A stretch of 64,000 bases of DNA from Pochonia chlamydosporia 170 (GCF_001653235.2 NC_035793.1:1178001-1242000); one strand, 5' to 3'; positions 46,477 through 58,051 are shown, counted from the first letter of the stretch. Numbers and translations are program-made. The notes: generated by a model not told the origin, from the sequence alone.

Positions 46477-48517
46477 CTATTGCGACACGATGAAAGCATC
46501 GTCAACGTAAAGTGTCGAACCCCCAGCTGTTATCACCACGTCGTTGTTTCCACCCTGGTCAACCGCCTTCACAGACTTTCCATCCAATACAGCCTTGGCC
46601 TTTCCATGGTCATCAATGATAACCTCCAAAATATGCCAGTACCCAACATGCGCTGCAACGATGCCATCCAAAGTCACGACGTACTTGCCGACCTGAACCG
46701 TTGCCGCCCGTCCACTAACCGCAGTGAATAGTAACCCTACATCAAACCGGACACCAGTAGCAGAAGCTTGATAAGAACGCGTCAATCGACCACCCGCATC
46801 AATTCGACCCGACTTTCCCAAATCTCCCGCAGGATCAGGCACAACGGAAACCTGACCGGTGGTGGTCCATCCTTCGGTGGTGCCTTGGTCGAAATTGCTA
46901 ATCCACTGAGGTGTTTGAGTAGCCTTGCCGCTGTAAAAGCCCAGGTTTTTGTTCTTGTTCGTAGGGTTGCCAAAGAAGTCTCTTGATATGTCGCCGTCCA
47001 CAGCTACGGCAGAGTTCAGAGCAGGCGAGCCACCAAGCAAGAGATAGGCGTTCGGATCCTTCAACCCTGGTGCTGCGAGAAACGGGTCGCTCGTGCTGGT
47101 ATTAGTGGCGCCGGGATATGAGTTAATGGCGCCGCGCATAATGTTGTTGTCGATTTTGAATAGAGAACTGTCGAGCTGCCATGTACCCTTTCCAGAGCCA
47201 AATTTTTGTATGATGTTGTTGGTGAAGAGCACATCTAGCTTCAGATTCTGCTTCAGTGGAGCGTGGACAATGTTGGAGTTGATTCCATCGCCAATTACAA
47301 TGGTATTCTTGTAAAACTTGCCCCCAACGAGATTACCAGAACACACTTGGATTACTCGTGCCCGATCATTTACTGACAGGTTGTAGCGGATAGTGAAATT
47401 GGTAGTTGGTTTGTCGTACGGGCATAAGAGGAAAAATCCTCCTTCGTTGTCGTGAGATACATTATACTCATATACAGTTCCAGACGAGGAGTGGTCCACG
47501 TCGTAAGACATACCTGTGGTGAGTTTAGTACGTCGAGACCTAGATCAAGCCTTGCCACCAGGAAAAGGAATCCTACAAAGACTTACCATCGTTTGTAGTT
47601 TTGCCTCCCGAAACAGTGTTATATCGAAACAAAGTGCCGTCCGCATTTGCCGTCCAAAAGCCCGCACTAACACCACCATTGTTGAGATTGAACACATGAA
47701 GACGGTTATGCTCTACCACGGCATCAGTATTGCCGTGAACTACAATTCCATCTCCACCAATATTGAACAAGCGGTTGTTGCGGACCCTCAAACCCGTCGA
47801 TGCCTGCCAGTTCTGAAAACATAGCTTACGCCAAAATGCGGCCATGGCATCTCTGCGGCACCAATTCGACCAAGTGTAGATTCCTTGACGGCTCACATCC
47901 CGAAGGATGTTGTCTTCAATGAGTGTATCACGAAAATATGTAGGCGTGTTGTTGCCAGCAGCTTCAATGATGATGCCCCCCGAAGCGCCGGAATACTTGC
48001 CAACAGCCCGATCACCACCACTGGTAGACGGCATGCGGCCCTGTACATCGTGGATATACAGCCGTCGTATTGTGAGGCCCTTGACTTCGCCCGAGTCCTG
48101 GGCATAGACGTAAACACCTCGGCGTGCCGTCTTATTGCTTCCTGGGTTGGTAATTTCCAAATCCTGGAGTGTGACGTATGAAGTTCCTTGCACCAAGACA
48201 CTATTGAGATCACTGGGTTTGGCAGTAATAATTGGCAAAGGAAACTTCGCATCGCCATATGAACCGATAGTGATTGGGGCACTCTGCGAACCGCTGCTCT
48301 TGACTGTCAAGGTCTCGTTGAAGTGTGTGCCTCTTTTGAGGAGAACATTATCCCCAGGTTTGAGAGACAACTTGTCGAGTTCTGCCAGAGTATTGAAAGG
48401 CGATGACTGCTGACCATTGCCGTTATTGGCAGCAGAGCCGTCAAAGTAATAGTTTGATGCCGCAATGCGAGATGGAAAAGCTGCTGCCAGCAAGAACGTC
48501 CAAAGAAGAGGCTTCAT
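46477..48517 (-). CDS. Secreted right-handed parallel beta-helix protein
   Basis: Exons are 48517-47587 and 47513-46477, with intron 47586-47514 (GTAAGT...CACAG, branch ACTAAAC); the protein is 655 aa. The N terminus (MKPLLWTFLLAAAFPSRIAAS) is a signal peptide. The body has the GSAANNGNGQQSSPFNTLAEL start and GDNVLLKRGTHF block common to Pel1/pectin-lyase-fold proteins with a DUF1565-like N-terminal domain. Helix rungs follow (TLQDLEITN, LTIRRLYIHDV, FRDTLIEDNIL, LRVRNNRLFNIGGDGIVVH, VVEHNRLH, TVYEYNVSHDNEGGF). The last 140 residues (WISNFDQGTTEGWTTTG onward) look like a beta-sandwich carbohydrate-binding or LamG-like module. The likely role is polysaccharide binding or cleavage outside the cell; catalytic residues are not clear. 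An in-frame ATG at 48586 would add residues before the signal peptide and is less likely. Confidence 0.8.
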
Positions 48518-49189
48518 TGTGAACCAACTCGATAGATTTGCTTCTCCGGCTACAACCATGAGGAACTGGAGAGACATCCAATCCATTCATGATGAAAGCA
48601 GTCGAGTCGCACATCTTAAATGCTCATGTCAATGCCATTGAGTTTGACAACCACGTGGACAAGTTGGATCAACCCCGCCAATTCTAGTCAATTGACCTGC
48701 CTGATGGATTATACCTTCGCTTGGATCCGAAAGCTCAGCCCAATAATATGAGTTTCGTGACATTTCTATCCACTTTTGATGTTCTCGCGTAAATACGGGG
48801 GGAAACTACGCAATGCTTGGCCCTTGGAGGCGATGGGGCCGCAGCCGACGAGCCCGAAATTTAGACAATTTCTTGGACTTGTTTTTCTAGATAGTATCGG
48901 CGGCGTCGGCTGGATGGTGATGATCGTAAGGGCAGATTAGCGAGTTGCAACATACAAACATCCTACTTTCACTCACGCCCAAACAATGACGAGATATTTC
49001 GGTCGGCAGTTGCCTTGTTAATTACAAATCCAAGCCGCAGATGATGCAACGTCTCTTGATCGTCAATCCTTGTGCTTCGGCTAAGAAACGTGAACTTGGT
49101 GGAGAGACGTCGTACCACTTTCATCCTAGCCTTGCACCTTATGTATTATATTGACTTGATATTTACATTTCATATACACATTCTACATT
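48518..49189. promoter_or_regulatory. Promoter of beta-helix gene / 3' flank of amine oxidase
   Basis: These 672 bp lie between tandem minus-strand genes. GGGGCCGCAG- and GGGG-type stretches near 48799 and 48836 could be Mig1/CreA-like GC boxes, but they are not specific. No gene was seen. Confidence 0.35.
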
Positions 49190-51206
49190 TCACTCATCCG
49201 ATTCGCTCGCATAAAAGCTACTCGTAGCCCAGCCATTCAAAACATTATAATGCTCCAGAGGCGACGTCCCGTGAAGCACCTCGTAATGATGCCTGCCGCC
49301 ACACACCGTACCATTGTAAACATGCGCACACTGGCCCTTCAACAAAGCAGCAACTTGAGATCCAGCCTCCATGCCCTCGAACCAAGCACCGTGCAGGAAT
49401 CCAAAGTATTCAGCACTGGTAGCCTCGCCTGCAAACCAAAGTCTGCCAGCGTTCGCCCGCAGGTTCTGGTGCATTTCGAGCGTGGTGCCAATAGGCCAGT
49501 TGGAGTAGCTTCCATATGCCCAGGGCGTCTTTGTCCATCGGGGATACTCGAATGCTATGGGCTCGGGGACAGTGACGTTAGGGAACATTTGTCGCAGAAC
49601 CTCTAGGGCTTCCTTCTTGGTCTGCTCATCTGTCTGCTGTTCAACTCTGTAGGATTCGTCTTCTACGACTGTGGCAAATATGATGTTTGAGCCGGGCATG
49701 AATCCTTCCGTTGAGAGAGATTGCCAGACGGGGTAGTATCCGCGCTTGGTTGGAGACGCATACAAGAAGTACTGCGTGTCTTCTGGCCAGAACGTCTCGT
49801 TGAATTGCATAAAGATCTTGGTATATGTTCCCATGCTGAACTTGGAGATGGCGCCGCGCTTCCACTCGGGGAGCTGGGGCTTGAAGGCCACGACGTCGTT
49901 TTGCAAAACGCCAAGGGAGAAGGTACAGATTGCGTATGCGGCGGAAATGCATGAACCGTCGCTATTGTGAATGGTGACGCCGTCGTCTGAGTAGGTGACG
50001 TTGGTGATTTGAGTCTTGAGCAAGAGTCGGTTGTCATTCTTCTTGAGGAATGTTGCCGCTTCTGCTTCAATAATGTGTCTGTATCCTCGGGGATCAATGA
50101 CGAGGTTGTTTTCGTCGCTGAACTGGTTAAAGGTGAGGTTATCACCGGCAGCACCAAATATCAGGGACGAATCTTCCGGTGTCAAAGCAGATTCCCAATC
50201 TATAAATAACGGCGGTCAGTTTTAATGACCAAGTGAACAGACGACATGTAGATATGTTTGTACGCACCCCAGTTCCACCATTCAACTGCCTGACGCTTCA
50301 TGTCACTGTGCTTCGGGTTCCATCCGGCCATGGCGAGACCAGCACGCGTAGTCTCGTCTTGGATATTCTCCGCGAGCATGCGGCCAGCTTTTACAGATGC
50401 CTTGGTCCATGCTGCGTCGTATTCATCCAGGATCTCACTGTAGTCGGTGTATCCAGTTTCATTATATGTCAAAATGGAACTGTAGTTGGAGTAGGTATTC
50501 TTGAGTTTGTACTTTTTGGCCTAAGAACCGTTAGTTTACATGGAGAAAAGTCGTTCAACTTGTCCGCTTGGTTTCTTACCAAAGTCCAAACAGGATTTTC
50601 TGTTGATTGAGTTAGATACTTGTCCCTGCAACTCCAAGTTGTGTTGAAACTGAGGCATCTTATCTTACCTGGTCCACCGGGATTGCCAAGGCCTTGAATC
50701 TAGCCAAGGTCCGTCAGCTCCATCAACTACCGCAACTATGCCGTCATAATACACACCCAATTTGCTCCCTGCTCAATCACGTACGGCGAACCATCCTTCT
50801 TCTTGCCGAAATTTCTCTGCGTGGCACGGCCGCCGACGCGATTGTTATACTCGATGATAACAAAGTCGGTAACAGAGTTATTCGCGAGTGCTTGCTAATA
50901 ACCTTGAGTTAGTTGCGCCACCATCGCCACGCAGCCCAGTAGGGAAATTTAAGCTTACTGCAGCCGTTATGCCAGCCATACCACCGCCTCTGGAAGGGTT
51001 CTTAGCTTCTATTCGCCTTTGTTCGCATTGGTGGCGCTCCCCGCGTTCATACAGCAGACGTCACGGCATGGACTGACTTACAGGATGGCAACGCTGGCTT
51101 TTCTGCATGTCTGGTCTTTGGGAGCATTTCGAGCGACGTGAGCAGAGGTGGTTTGAATACACACAGCTGCAATAGCAGCAAGGGCCGTGGAATGTTTCAG
51201 ATGCAT
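49190..51206 (-). CDS. Secreted flavin-containing amine (polyamine) oxidase
   Basis: FAD enzymes of this family oxidise polyamines or other amines to aldehydes, ammonia or diamine, and H2O2. Seven exons were rebuilt: 51206-51082, 50989-50959, 50894-50757, 50699-50669, 50599-50580, 50520-50268 and 50199-49190, giving 535 aa. Two exons are only 31 nt and one is 20 nt. All donors and acceptors are canonical (GTAAGT/CCAG, GTAAGC/TTAG, GTGTGT/CTAG, GTAAGA/ACAG, GTAAGA/TTAG, GTGCGT/ATAG). The N terminus MHLKHSTALAAIAAVCIQTTSA is a signal peptide. The FAD site VAILGGGMAGITAA spans exons 1-2; then come EYNNRVGGRA, YVIEQGANWIQGLGNPGGP (across exons 3-4), and near the C terminus GRLWFAGEATSAEYFGFLHGA, the second FAD-contact block. 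It is divergent from a permease gene. The first Gly-rich motif is GGGMAG where GAGVAG is usual, a mild change. Confidence 0.9.
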
Positions 51207-52426
51207 ATCTGCGTGACGCGACAGCGACGAGAAGATCACCAAGGCGAGCTATCGGGACGAGATGAAGTTTTGCAAACGAGTGCTACCGGCATCCTTATGT
51301 CTGTTTCTCTACCCTTTTTTACCTCATACATCATGTTGTACAACATGCTTCGGGACTTCATTTGCCAATGTCTCGCGCTCACCATATCTCGACCCTTGTT
51401 CTGCTAGCATCCCCACCTTGATGCCATCGTAAAGTCCGTAGGAACTCGGATTATGAATAGGCTAGTCCAAGAATGGTGCTTATTTTGGCCAGATTGATGA
51501 TTGTGGTCTAGACGGTGCATATCATCGTGGTGCATGGGGGCAGTTTCGGTAAATCTTCCCGTTGATTTGAGTCAGGTCCCTGCAAGCTGTTCAACCCTGG
51601 GCCATCACGGCATGCCGTATAGGCAGATCAATTTACTCCATGAACGATAACCTTGGCTGGCAATTCCAAGGTTCTCCAACAAGCTCAAAGATCCTTGGTC
51701 CTTCAATATTCCGCCGGTCAACGGCGGCCGCCGCACGGGCTAATCTTCAACCAACTCGCTTCAATGTTATCATTCTATCGCGAGTTCCAATCACTTCCTC
51801 CACTCCAACATGAACAATCCTCTGATCTATCCATCCCCACACCACGACAAAGATTGCCAAGGCACAACCCAAATCCACTGGCTCCATCCCGTCTTACATG
51901 AATTGATAGCCTTTAATGGGCCTGAAGAGGAGGCATATCCACTTCCCCGCACAACAAAGTCCTCCCAAGTCCATATTAACTCGTTCTCTTGCGGCCAATT
52001 CTCCATATCATTGATAGAAGACCATCCACCTAAGCCCTGGCACACCTCGCTATCTGGGCGCCACCCCCGGTTTCCCCTGCCCTTTCTGGCTGGTTTATCT
52101 CTGGCGTCGTGATACGGATAAATGCCCAAAGCGAGTGAGATCGATCGTTACCCCAAATTCGCTCGCTTGGGTATTCGTACTCCAATACTGAAGCTGTAAA
52201 GTACGGACCGGAACGGCGCCCGAAGCCACATCCTTCGGCTCTCCGCGCACACCGGAATTTCGATAATCGGTGCCGGAAACCACGGTAATCCAGAAGTTCT
52301 TATTTTTGGGGTTTTAAGCCTGGGTTTTGGGTGTTACATGTTCGACCGCCTTGGCGTCAGGATGAGCAACGCCTCAACCGACATCTCGGGAACACTGCAA
52401 CCACCACAGACGGACGAGAGACAAAC
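51207..52426. promoter_or_regulatory. Divergent promoter, amine oxidase / permease
   Basis: This 1.2-kb region lies between two start codons facing away from each other. GATAA cores, the binding core of the nitrogen regulator AreA/NIT2, occur at 51646-51650, 51767-51771 (reverse), 52095-52099 (reverse) and 52117-52121. Four is only slightly above chance for this length, so regulation by nitrogen is a suggestion. No gene was recognised. Confidence 0.4.
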
Positions 52427-54911
52427 ATGAAGGAAGAGTATGAACACGAAGATGACGCCCAGCTGGCGGCTATGGGCCATAGGCCCGAACTGAAGCGAAA
52501 CTTTTCGACATTGTATGTCAGGTTCATTCTATGGTTGCAAAAGAACAAAGACTGACTCTGCTCGCGTGATGCAGGTCTATGTTGGGGTTGGCGTTTGCCG
52601 TCTTAAATGTCAGTGAGGGCATTTCGGTCCTAGCAATTGAGTTTGGAAACTCGAAACTTGAAGCGTAAACTAACTGTGCGATTTGAATAGTCATGGACAG
52701 CTTTATCGGCAAGTCTTTCTGTCAGTTTGACTTCTGGAGGAAGTACAAGTATTATTTGGGGTATGTCGAATTGATTTCCTGATCCGTCACCACATGCGAC
52801 CGGACTCGCGTGTCCAACGTTTGACTGACTGAGGAGAACACAGGCTTGGTCACAGCAGGAATATGCAACTTGTGCATTGCTGCCTCTTTAGCTGAGTTTT
52901 TGTCCGCCTATCCGACGTAAGTACTGATATGTTTACACAAGCTTTACGGAGTACGAGGCTGATGTGTTTTACAAACAGGGCGGGTGGTCAATACCATTGG
53001 GTGGCAGGTAAGCCAAGTTTCTCGATCCATGAAACATTCAAATAGAAAGTTTGTCTAACAAGTATTAGTCGGTATGCATAACATAATTTAGATCCTAGTG
53101 TGCGAGAATGTCTGTTAACAACATCTGCGAATAGTATCGTGGCCAAAATGGGTTCCTATCCTGTCCTGGATCACAGGCTGGATCAACGTTGCAGGATGGG
53201 TACGTCGTGTATACTTTCATCATTCCTCTCAGGGCTAACATGTCGGTGTTAGATTGCTCTTGTCGCAACAAACGCTCTACTTTCTAGCCAGCTAATCGTT
53301 GGAATCATCTCCGCCCTCCATCCAGTAGGTGTGTCGAACCCATTCAATCTGACACATTACCTGACAACTACAGGCATACGACCCGCAACGATGGCACCAA
53401 TTCCTGATCTATATTGGATTGACCTTGCTGTCTTTCATAATCAATGCTTCCATGAACTCACTTCTCCCTATTATTTACCACGGAGCGTTCATGTGGTCTA
53501 TTGGCGGGTTTGTCGTAGTATCTATTACCGTCTTGGCTTGTGCATCGCCCGACTTTAATTCAGCTTACTTTGTATTCTGCGATTTCATCAACCAAACAGG
53601 CTGTAAGTCCCAGTATAAGTTTCGGCATGAGTTGAAATAAGACTGACCCCCACAGGGCCCGATGGCGTTGCTTGGCTGCTTGGCGTGAGTACTCAGGAAT
53701 AAGGTTTCACACATCGCCTTTGGCTAACTGCATAACGACAGCTTCTCCAAGGCGGGCTGGGCGTTACTGCCTTTGTAAGAGAGATCAATGAAAATGAATG
53801 AGGAGTATCAGCTAATAGTGATTTCCTAGGATGCTGTCGCACACATGATTGAAGGTAGAGACTTATCAAACGAGTTATCACGTCTTGAGATCTAACGGGT
53901 TGTGCACAGAAATTCCTCACGCCGCTGCTCAAGGACCGAAGATCATGGTAGTATGTGTCGGAATCGGAACATTCACCGGCGCAATCTTCCTCATTGTCTT
54001 GCTATTCGTCTCTGGAAACATTGACGACGTTATCAGCTCCAAGGCCGGGCCTCTTCTGCAGATTCTAATTCATGCGACCAAGAGCAACGCCGGTGCCATC
54101 TGTCTACTCATGTGGGAACCATAAAGCCATACCATATGAATGAACCTTATGCTAACTTAATGGAGGCTACCCTTGGTTTGCCTTGTTTTCGCTACACTCA
54201 GCGTTATGACTACGAGTAGTCGAATGATTTTCGCATTTGCAAGGTATGAGAGCATCCACACGAAAACAAAACCCCATGGTGGGAAAGGCCGGCTGGTTAA
54301 CCCACGTGAAATAGAGATGGCGGTTTACCTGCCTCAAAGTTCTTTGCCAGAGTTCACACCAGACTCGGACTACCTTTGAATGCTCTGATCCTTACCTCGG
54401 TAATTGTGATCCTCTTCGGTCTGATCTTCTTAGGTTCAACCAGGTACAATGGAATCTTATCAGATGTACACCTCGAGTATTGCTAACGCCCTTCAGCGCC
54501 TTCAACGCCATCATCTCCGCATCAGTTGTAGCCCTCGATTTATCGTACGCGATGCCCATTGCAGTAAACTTTCTTCAAGGCCGAAATGCTCTACCAGATC
54601 GAAAATGGAAGCTGCCTAATTGGTTTGGTTGGACTGCGGACTGCATTTCACTGGCATATATTTCGTTGACCACGGTGCTGTTCCTCTTTCCTCCGGTGTT
54701 GCCTGTGACTGGCAGCAATATGAGTAGGTCAAGTGCCCACAGCTGTGCTTATATTATGCTAATTGGCATGTTAGACTATTGCATAGTTGCATTCGCCATA
54801 ATCATTAGTATATCTGTTTTCCAGTGGATAGTCGATGGGCGGAAGAACTTTACAGGGCCGCGGGTGAATCTCATTGCTGAGACCGTGGAACAGCCACCGA
54901 CGCAGTCCTAA
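52427..54911 (+). CDS. Amino-acid/GABA/choline-type permease (APC superfamily), 17 exons
   Basis: This is a plasma-membrane 12-TM transporter of the fungal Uga4/Hnm1-like branch. The 17 exons start at 52427, 52575, 52691, 52844, 52979, 53069, 53135, 53253, 53374, 53656, 53742, 53830, 53910, 54166, 54315, 54497 and 54775; frame holds throughout, giving 506 aa. Family marks include DDAQLAAMGHRPELKRNFST at the N terminus, TSGGSTSIIWG, AAGLxAEF-like CIAASLAEFLSAYPTAGGQYHW, WITGWINVAGW, DAVAHMIEEIPHAA and SSRMIFAFARDGGLP. The start is ATG 52427; the frame upstream starts at GTG. Exon 6 appears to be only 3 nt (see its own entry). The last intron (54724-54774) is 51 nt without a stop, so retention would add 17 residues. 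Pairing with the divergent secreted amine oxidase suggests uptake of amine-derived products. The exact substrate is unknown. Confidence 0.88.
53069..53071 (+). other. Putative 3-nt microexon (TCG) in the permease gene
   Basis: Between exon 5 (ends 53007) and the next clear exon (starts 53135) lie 127 nt. They contain two complete intron signals: GTAAGC 53008 with branch CTAAC and ATTAG ending 53068, then GTATGC 53072 with branch TTAAC and ATAG ending 53134. The TCG left between them turns HWVA-VSWP into HWVA-VVSWP while keeping frame. The two introns would be 61 and 63 nt, like the others in this gene, whereas a single intron would be twice the usual length. A single 127-nt intron also keeps frame, so this is a reasoned inference. 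Confidence 0.55.
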
Positions 54912-56778
54912 CATGGCCAGGATAGTGAAGGTACTGCATTGAGGAGAAACTGATCGATTATTTGACGGCGCAGAAACTGCGGTTCATATCGCAACGAATA
55001 CTTTGGACGAATTTGAACAATTGGGCGCTTTGGTTAGACCTCGCGGCATACCCCAGCTAGACGTCGAGCAGGCGCGAGTTTTATGGAGGAACAATTCTGG
55101 CACTGGATTATGTCATGTCAATAGATTATGCGGATACCAATGTTGAAGGGATATATAATCCATCACGAGTTTGGTTTAAGGTAGTGGGTTGCCTGATGCA
55201 AGATTAGTGAAGGTCTTTCACCGCGGCCCTGTGCTTAAAATGGCAACTCTGCAACTGACGTAATATCCCATGATGAAGGTCTGGGACAGGTTAAGCCAAG
55301 GCCCTTCAAAACATCAGAGAGCCATGTTATAGAGTCTGTAATGGCATGCCGTCAGGTTGAGGAGGTAATTGGTGTCCCTGTCAAAGGCATCATGAACGTA
55401 CCACGACCAGGCAGCATATTGACACAAACGTCGCCAAGATACTAGCCAAACGAAACTTGACAGCCTTTAAGACAACTAACACGTTACCAATCGGAAGGAG
55501 ACATCAATATTTACCAAATTAAGGGTCCGTCCGATTTTGACGTGGTATGGTCTACCAGGGGCGCGCAACGCAACACTTATACGGCGTATAGACACGACAC
55601 TTGCGACCAAGAGCTGGACTGTTTGAAAAGACAAAGATTCTGGGAATGGCTATCTGCATTCAATCCGATTCGTCCAGGATTCAGCCGCTATTGCATTTCA
55701 TGGTGCGCTGGTCGTAGCCAAGGGACCTATGCTTGGCGCGACGACACTGGCTTTGTGTGTACACGTTACTTTCCACAGTGTGAGGAGACTAGGGCGAGGA
55801 ATGGCGTTGTCCATCGAAGTGACTCTTTCTAGATGTCATTAAATGGAGAGCATTGTGATGGGAGGGCACGGAGCAAAGACGACAAAGGTATGTTGTGCAA
55901 CATGTGCAATATTTGTAAACTTTGGGTAACTTATTGCAAGTCAATATTATATTAATATAGACAGGATCAACATCATTCGCGCAGTTTATGCGTCCAAGTC
56001 CAAGATTGTCAGTTGCAACGACGATCATGGTTCAAAGCCACGTTTTTGACTTGTTTCCCCAGCAAACTCTCGATACCAGGGTCCAAGCTGTCAAACGGCC
56101 GCGATGGAACACAATCATACAATCGCCCCGTTCTAGCCCTTGGATCGATGTGCCTTGGTTTCTTATGAACCTTCCATCTGGGGATTTCATTTCCACGTAA
56201 ATGTCTGCTGTGCCGCACACAATGGCATTATTGGCTGCATCTAGGTAACGTCACATTGAAAAGGAATTTGATGACATGGATTGATCCAGCCCCCGCAGTC
56301 GTGGCCCGCGATGTCTGATCTGGTCTGGTCAACTCGTCTGTCCCCTGTCTTGGCTGCATCAACCCGTAAGCTGCAGCTGCAGCTGCAGCTGGAGCTACAG
56401 GTACAGCTACTCGGACCAACAAACAATCGCATGGCCAAAGCCTACTATTGTCTGGTGTCTCGCAACAGCTCAAGCTCCTCGGAGCTATCAATTGGAAAAA
56501 TGATCCCTGCACAAGTCAAGTTACTTCCAGATGCCCCCAATTGCTTAGCGGGGTTGGGAATGTTAGCTTTCAATTTCGCGAACATAACCCCAGCTGATCT
56601 TGAAGAGGAACACAAATCGCGAGCCCAAAGAAGAAGGACCTCAACCTGACGCCCAGAATAAAAAGCAGCCAACGTTCGCATCGATTTCCATCTCAACTCT
56701 TGCACTTGACACCTTTCTGCTCCTCTCTCCCCGTCCCACACTCAAGGCACCAGACAACTACCACCAGTTGACCGCAAA
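54912..56778. other. Intergenic, 1.9 kb, with a decayed coding-like stretch
   Basis: No intact gene was found. From about 54960 to 55845, short pieces read like protein in changing frames (for example AVHIATNTLDEFEQLGALV near 54980 and IAFHGALVVAKGPMLGATT near 55690). They are broken by stops and frame changes, which suggests a relic. The final 500 bp are the promoter and leader of the CBM9-like gene, with a pyrimidine-rich segment near 56700-56745. Confidence 0.4.
56369..56411. repeat. Short CAGCTG/CTGCAG hexamer repeat
   Basis: A run of about 40 bp consists of GCTGCA units decaying into GAGCTAC and ACAGCTAC variants. It is a self-complementary hexanucleotide microsatellite that can form hairpins. 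It lies about 370 bp upstream of the CBM9-like gene. Confidence 0.7.
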
Positions 56779-57471
56779 ATGACGCGCTTCCTCACAATCG
56801 CAGCTCTGGCCTCAGCTGCCTTGGCCACACCAGCAAACTGCGACCTCAAAGTTCCCTCAGTCAACGTCCCCTCATGCTCTCGCGGCGTGGGCACCGTCAA
56901 ATACGACAAGACTGTTCCGGACCTGAAGCCCTTCCCTCGCACTCAGGTAGACCTCTGCTATACCGACACGCATATCGACATTAAGTTCACCGCCCGCGAT
57001 GAGGTAAACTTCTACTTTAACTCGTCGCAGGGCACCAATGGCGATATCTGGATGTATGAAGTTATGGAGGCTTTCATCTACAAGGGCACGGATAACCCGC
57101 AGACCTATCTTGAGTTTGAGGTCAACCCCAACAACGTCACCTACCAGGCGTTCGTTTATAATCCCTCCAAGGTGCGCGCCACGGGTGCTCCCTTTGACCA
57201 CTTCTTCGTGTCAGACCCTGCTACAGATGGGTTTAGTTCTGTGACCAAGCTGGACAAGCCGAAGCAGCTGTGGGTGAGCGATGTGAAGATTCCTTTGGGT
57301 CTATTCAATGTCGACTCTGGCAAGGCTAGGGGTACGCAGTGGAGGATGAACTTTTTCCGGACTGTTGTTAGTCCCCAGACCTATCCGGACCAGGGACTCG
57401 GTGCGTGGAGTCCTCCTAACAAGGCGAGCTTCCACATTACTCCTTACTTTGGAAAGGTGAAGTTTGTATAA
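56779..57471 (+). CDS. Secreted CBM9-like carbohydrate-binding protein
   Basis: This is a single-exon gene of 230 aa. The N terminus MTRFLTIAALASAALATPANC is a signal peptide. The mature part (PRTQVDLCYTDTHIDIKFTARDE, YEVMEAFIYKGTDNPQTYLEFEVNPNNVTYQA, TQWRMNFFRTV, and the end FHITPYFGKVKFV) matches fungal proteins annotated as carbohydrate-binding family 9-like or DOMON-like beta-sandwiches. The EVMEAFI...YLEFEVNPNN block is the core pattern. Cys22, Cys33 and Cys60 or so may form one disulfide. One clear sequon is NNVT. No catalytic residues are known, so the likely role is sugar or cell-wall binding. A GH43 glycosidase follows on the same strand. Confidence 0.7.
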   Translation: MTRFLTIAALASAALATPANCDLKVPSVNVPSCSRGVGTVKYDKTVPDLKPFPRTQVDLCYTDTHIDIKFTARDEVNFYFNSSQGTNGDIWMYEVMEAFIYKGTDNPQTYLEFEVNPNNVTYQAFVYNPSKVRATGAPFDHFFVSDPATDGFSSVTKLDKPKQLWVSDVKIPLGLFNVDSGKARGTQWRMNFFRTVVSPQTYPDQGLGAWSPPNKASFHITPYFGKVKFV

Positions 57472-58051
57472 GTGGCTGGCTGTGGGCAATTGATATAATT
57501 AGACGAAATATACATGCAGATAATCAACGTCATTTATGAAGTTTACTGTTTCTTTTGGAGAATGAAACACGTGCCATTGTTTCGATACCTCTCCCACTGA
57601 CCAAAATCAACTCAATGTTTGCATTAACTTACAGTATTTTATTCATCGCCAAGCAAATATTCTACACTCCTCCGCAATGAGGCGTACTGAGGCGTTGGAA
57701 ACGGCGCCGTCTTCCCCGCCGGATAAATTGGATAATGCCAACAGCAGGCCCAATGTCTATTTCCATACCCACAGCCCTCGGAAATAAGTAGGAACTCTCG
57801 TTGATTAGTTCTGTTTTAACGTGGCCAAGATTAAACTAGTGGTCTTCCGGTGTCATGTTTGATCGACGATGGCTGTGTCGCGTGGAAAACTATGGGGGAT
57901 CTACCCATTTCGACATATTTTGCCTGAATCAAATGAGCCGCCAACCGACAACTTACACGGCATGGCTACTTAAAGAGCAACTCCAAGACAACAAATCCCA
58001 CCAGAATAGATGGAAAGTGAGCATCATATCCAATACAAACACAGCTTCAAC
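57472..58051. promoter_or_regulatory. Promoter/leader of the GH43 gene, possible 5'-UTR intron
   Basis: This 580-bp region precedes the GH43 start. The text GTGAGC at 58017 followed by ACACAG ending 58044 looks like donor and acceptor of a very short (28 nt) interval, too small for a normal intron, so it is probably chance. An in-frame ATG at 58010 could extend the protein by 14 residues, but the start at 58052 fits the family. Confidence 0.4.

Noticed and set aside
58010..58051. Upstream in-frame ATG for the GH43 gene and a 28-nt intron-like interval
   Set aside because: The extension has no family counterpart and the interval is too short for a spliceosomal intron in this genome.
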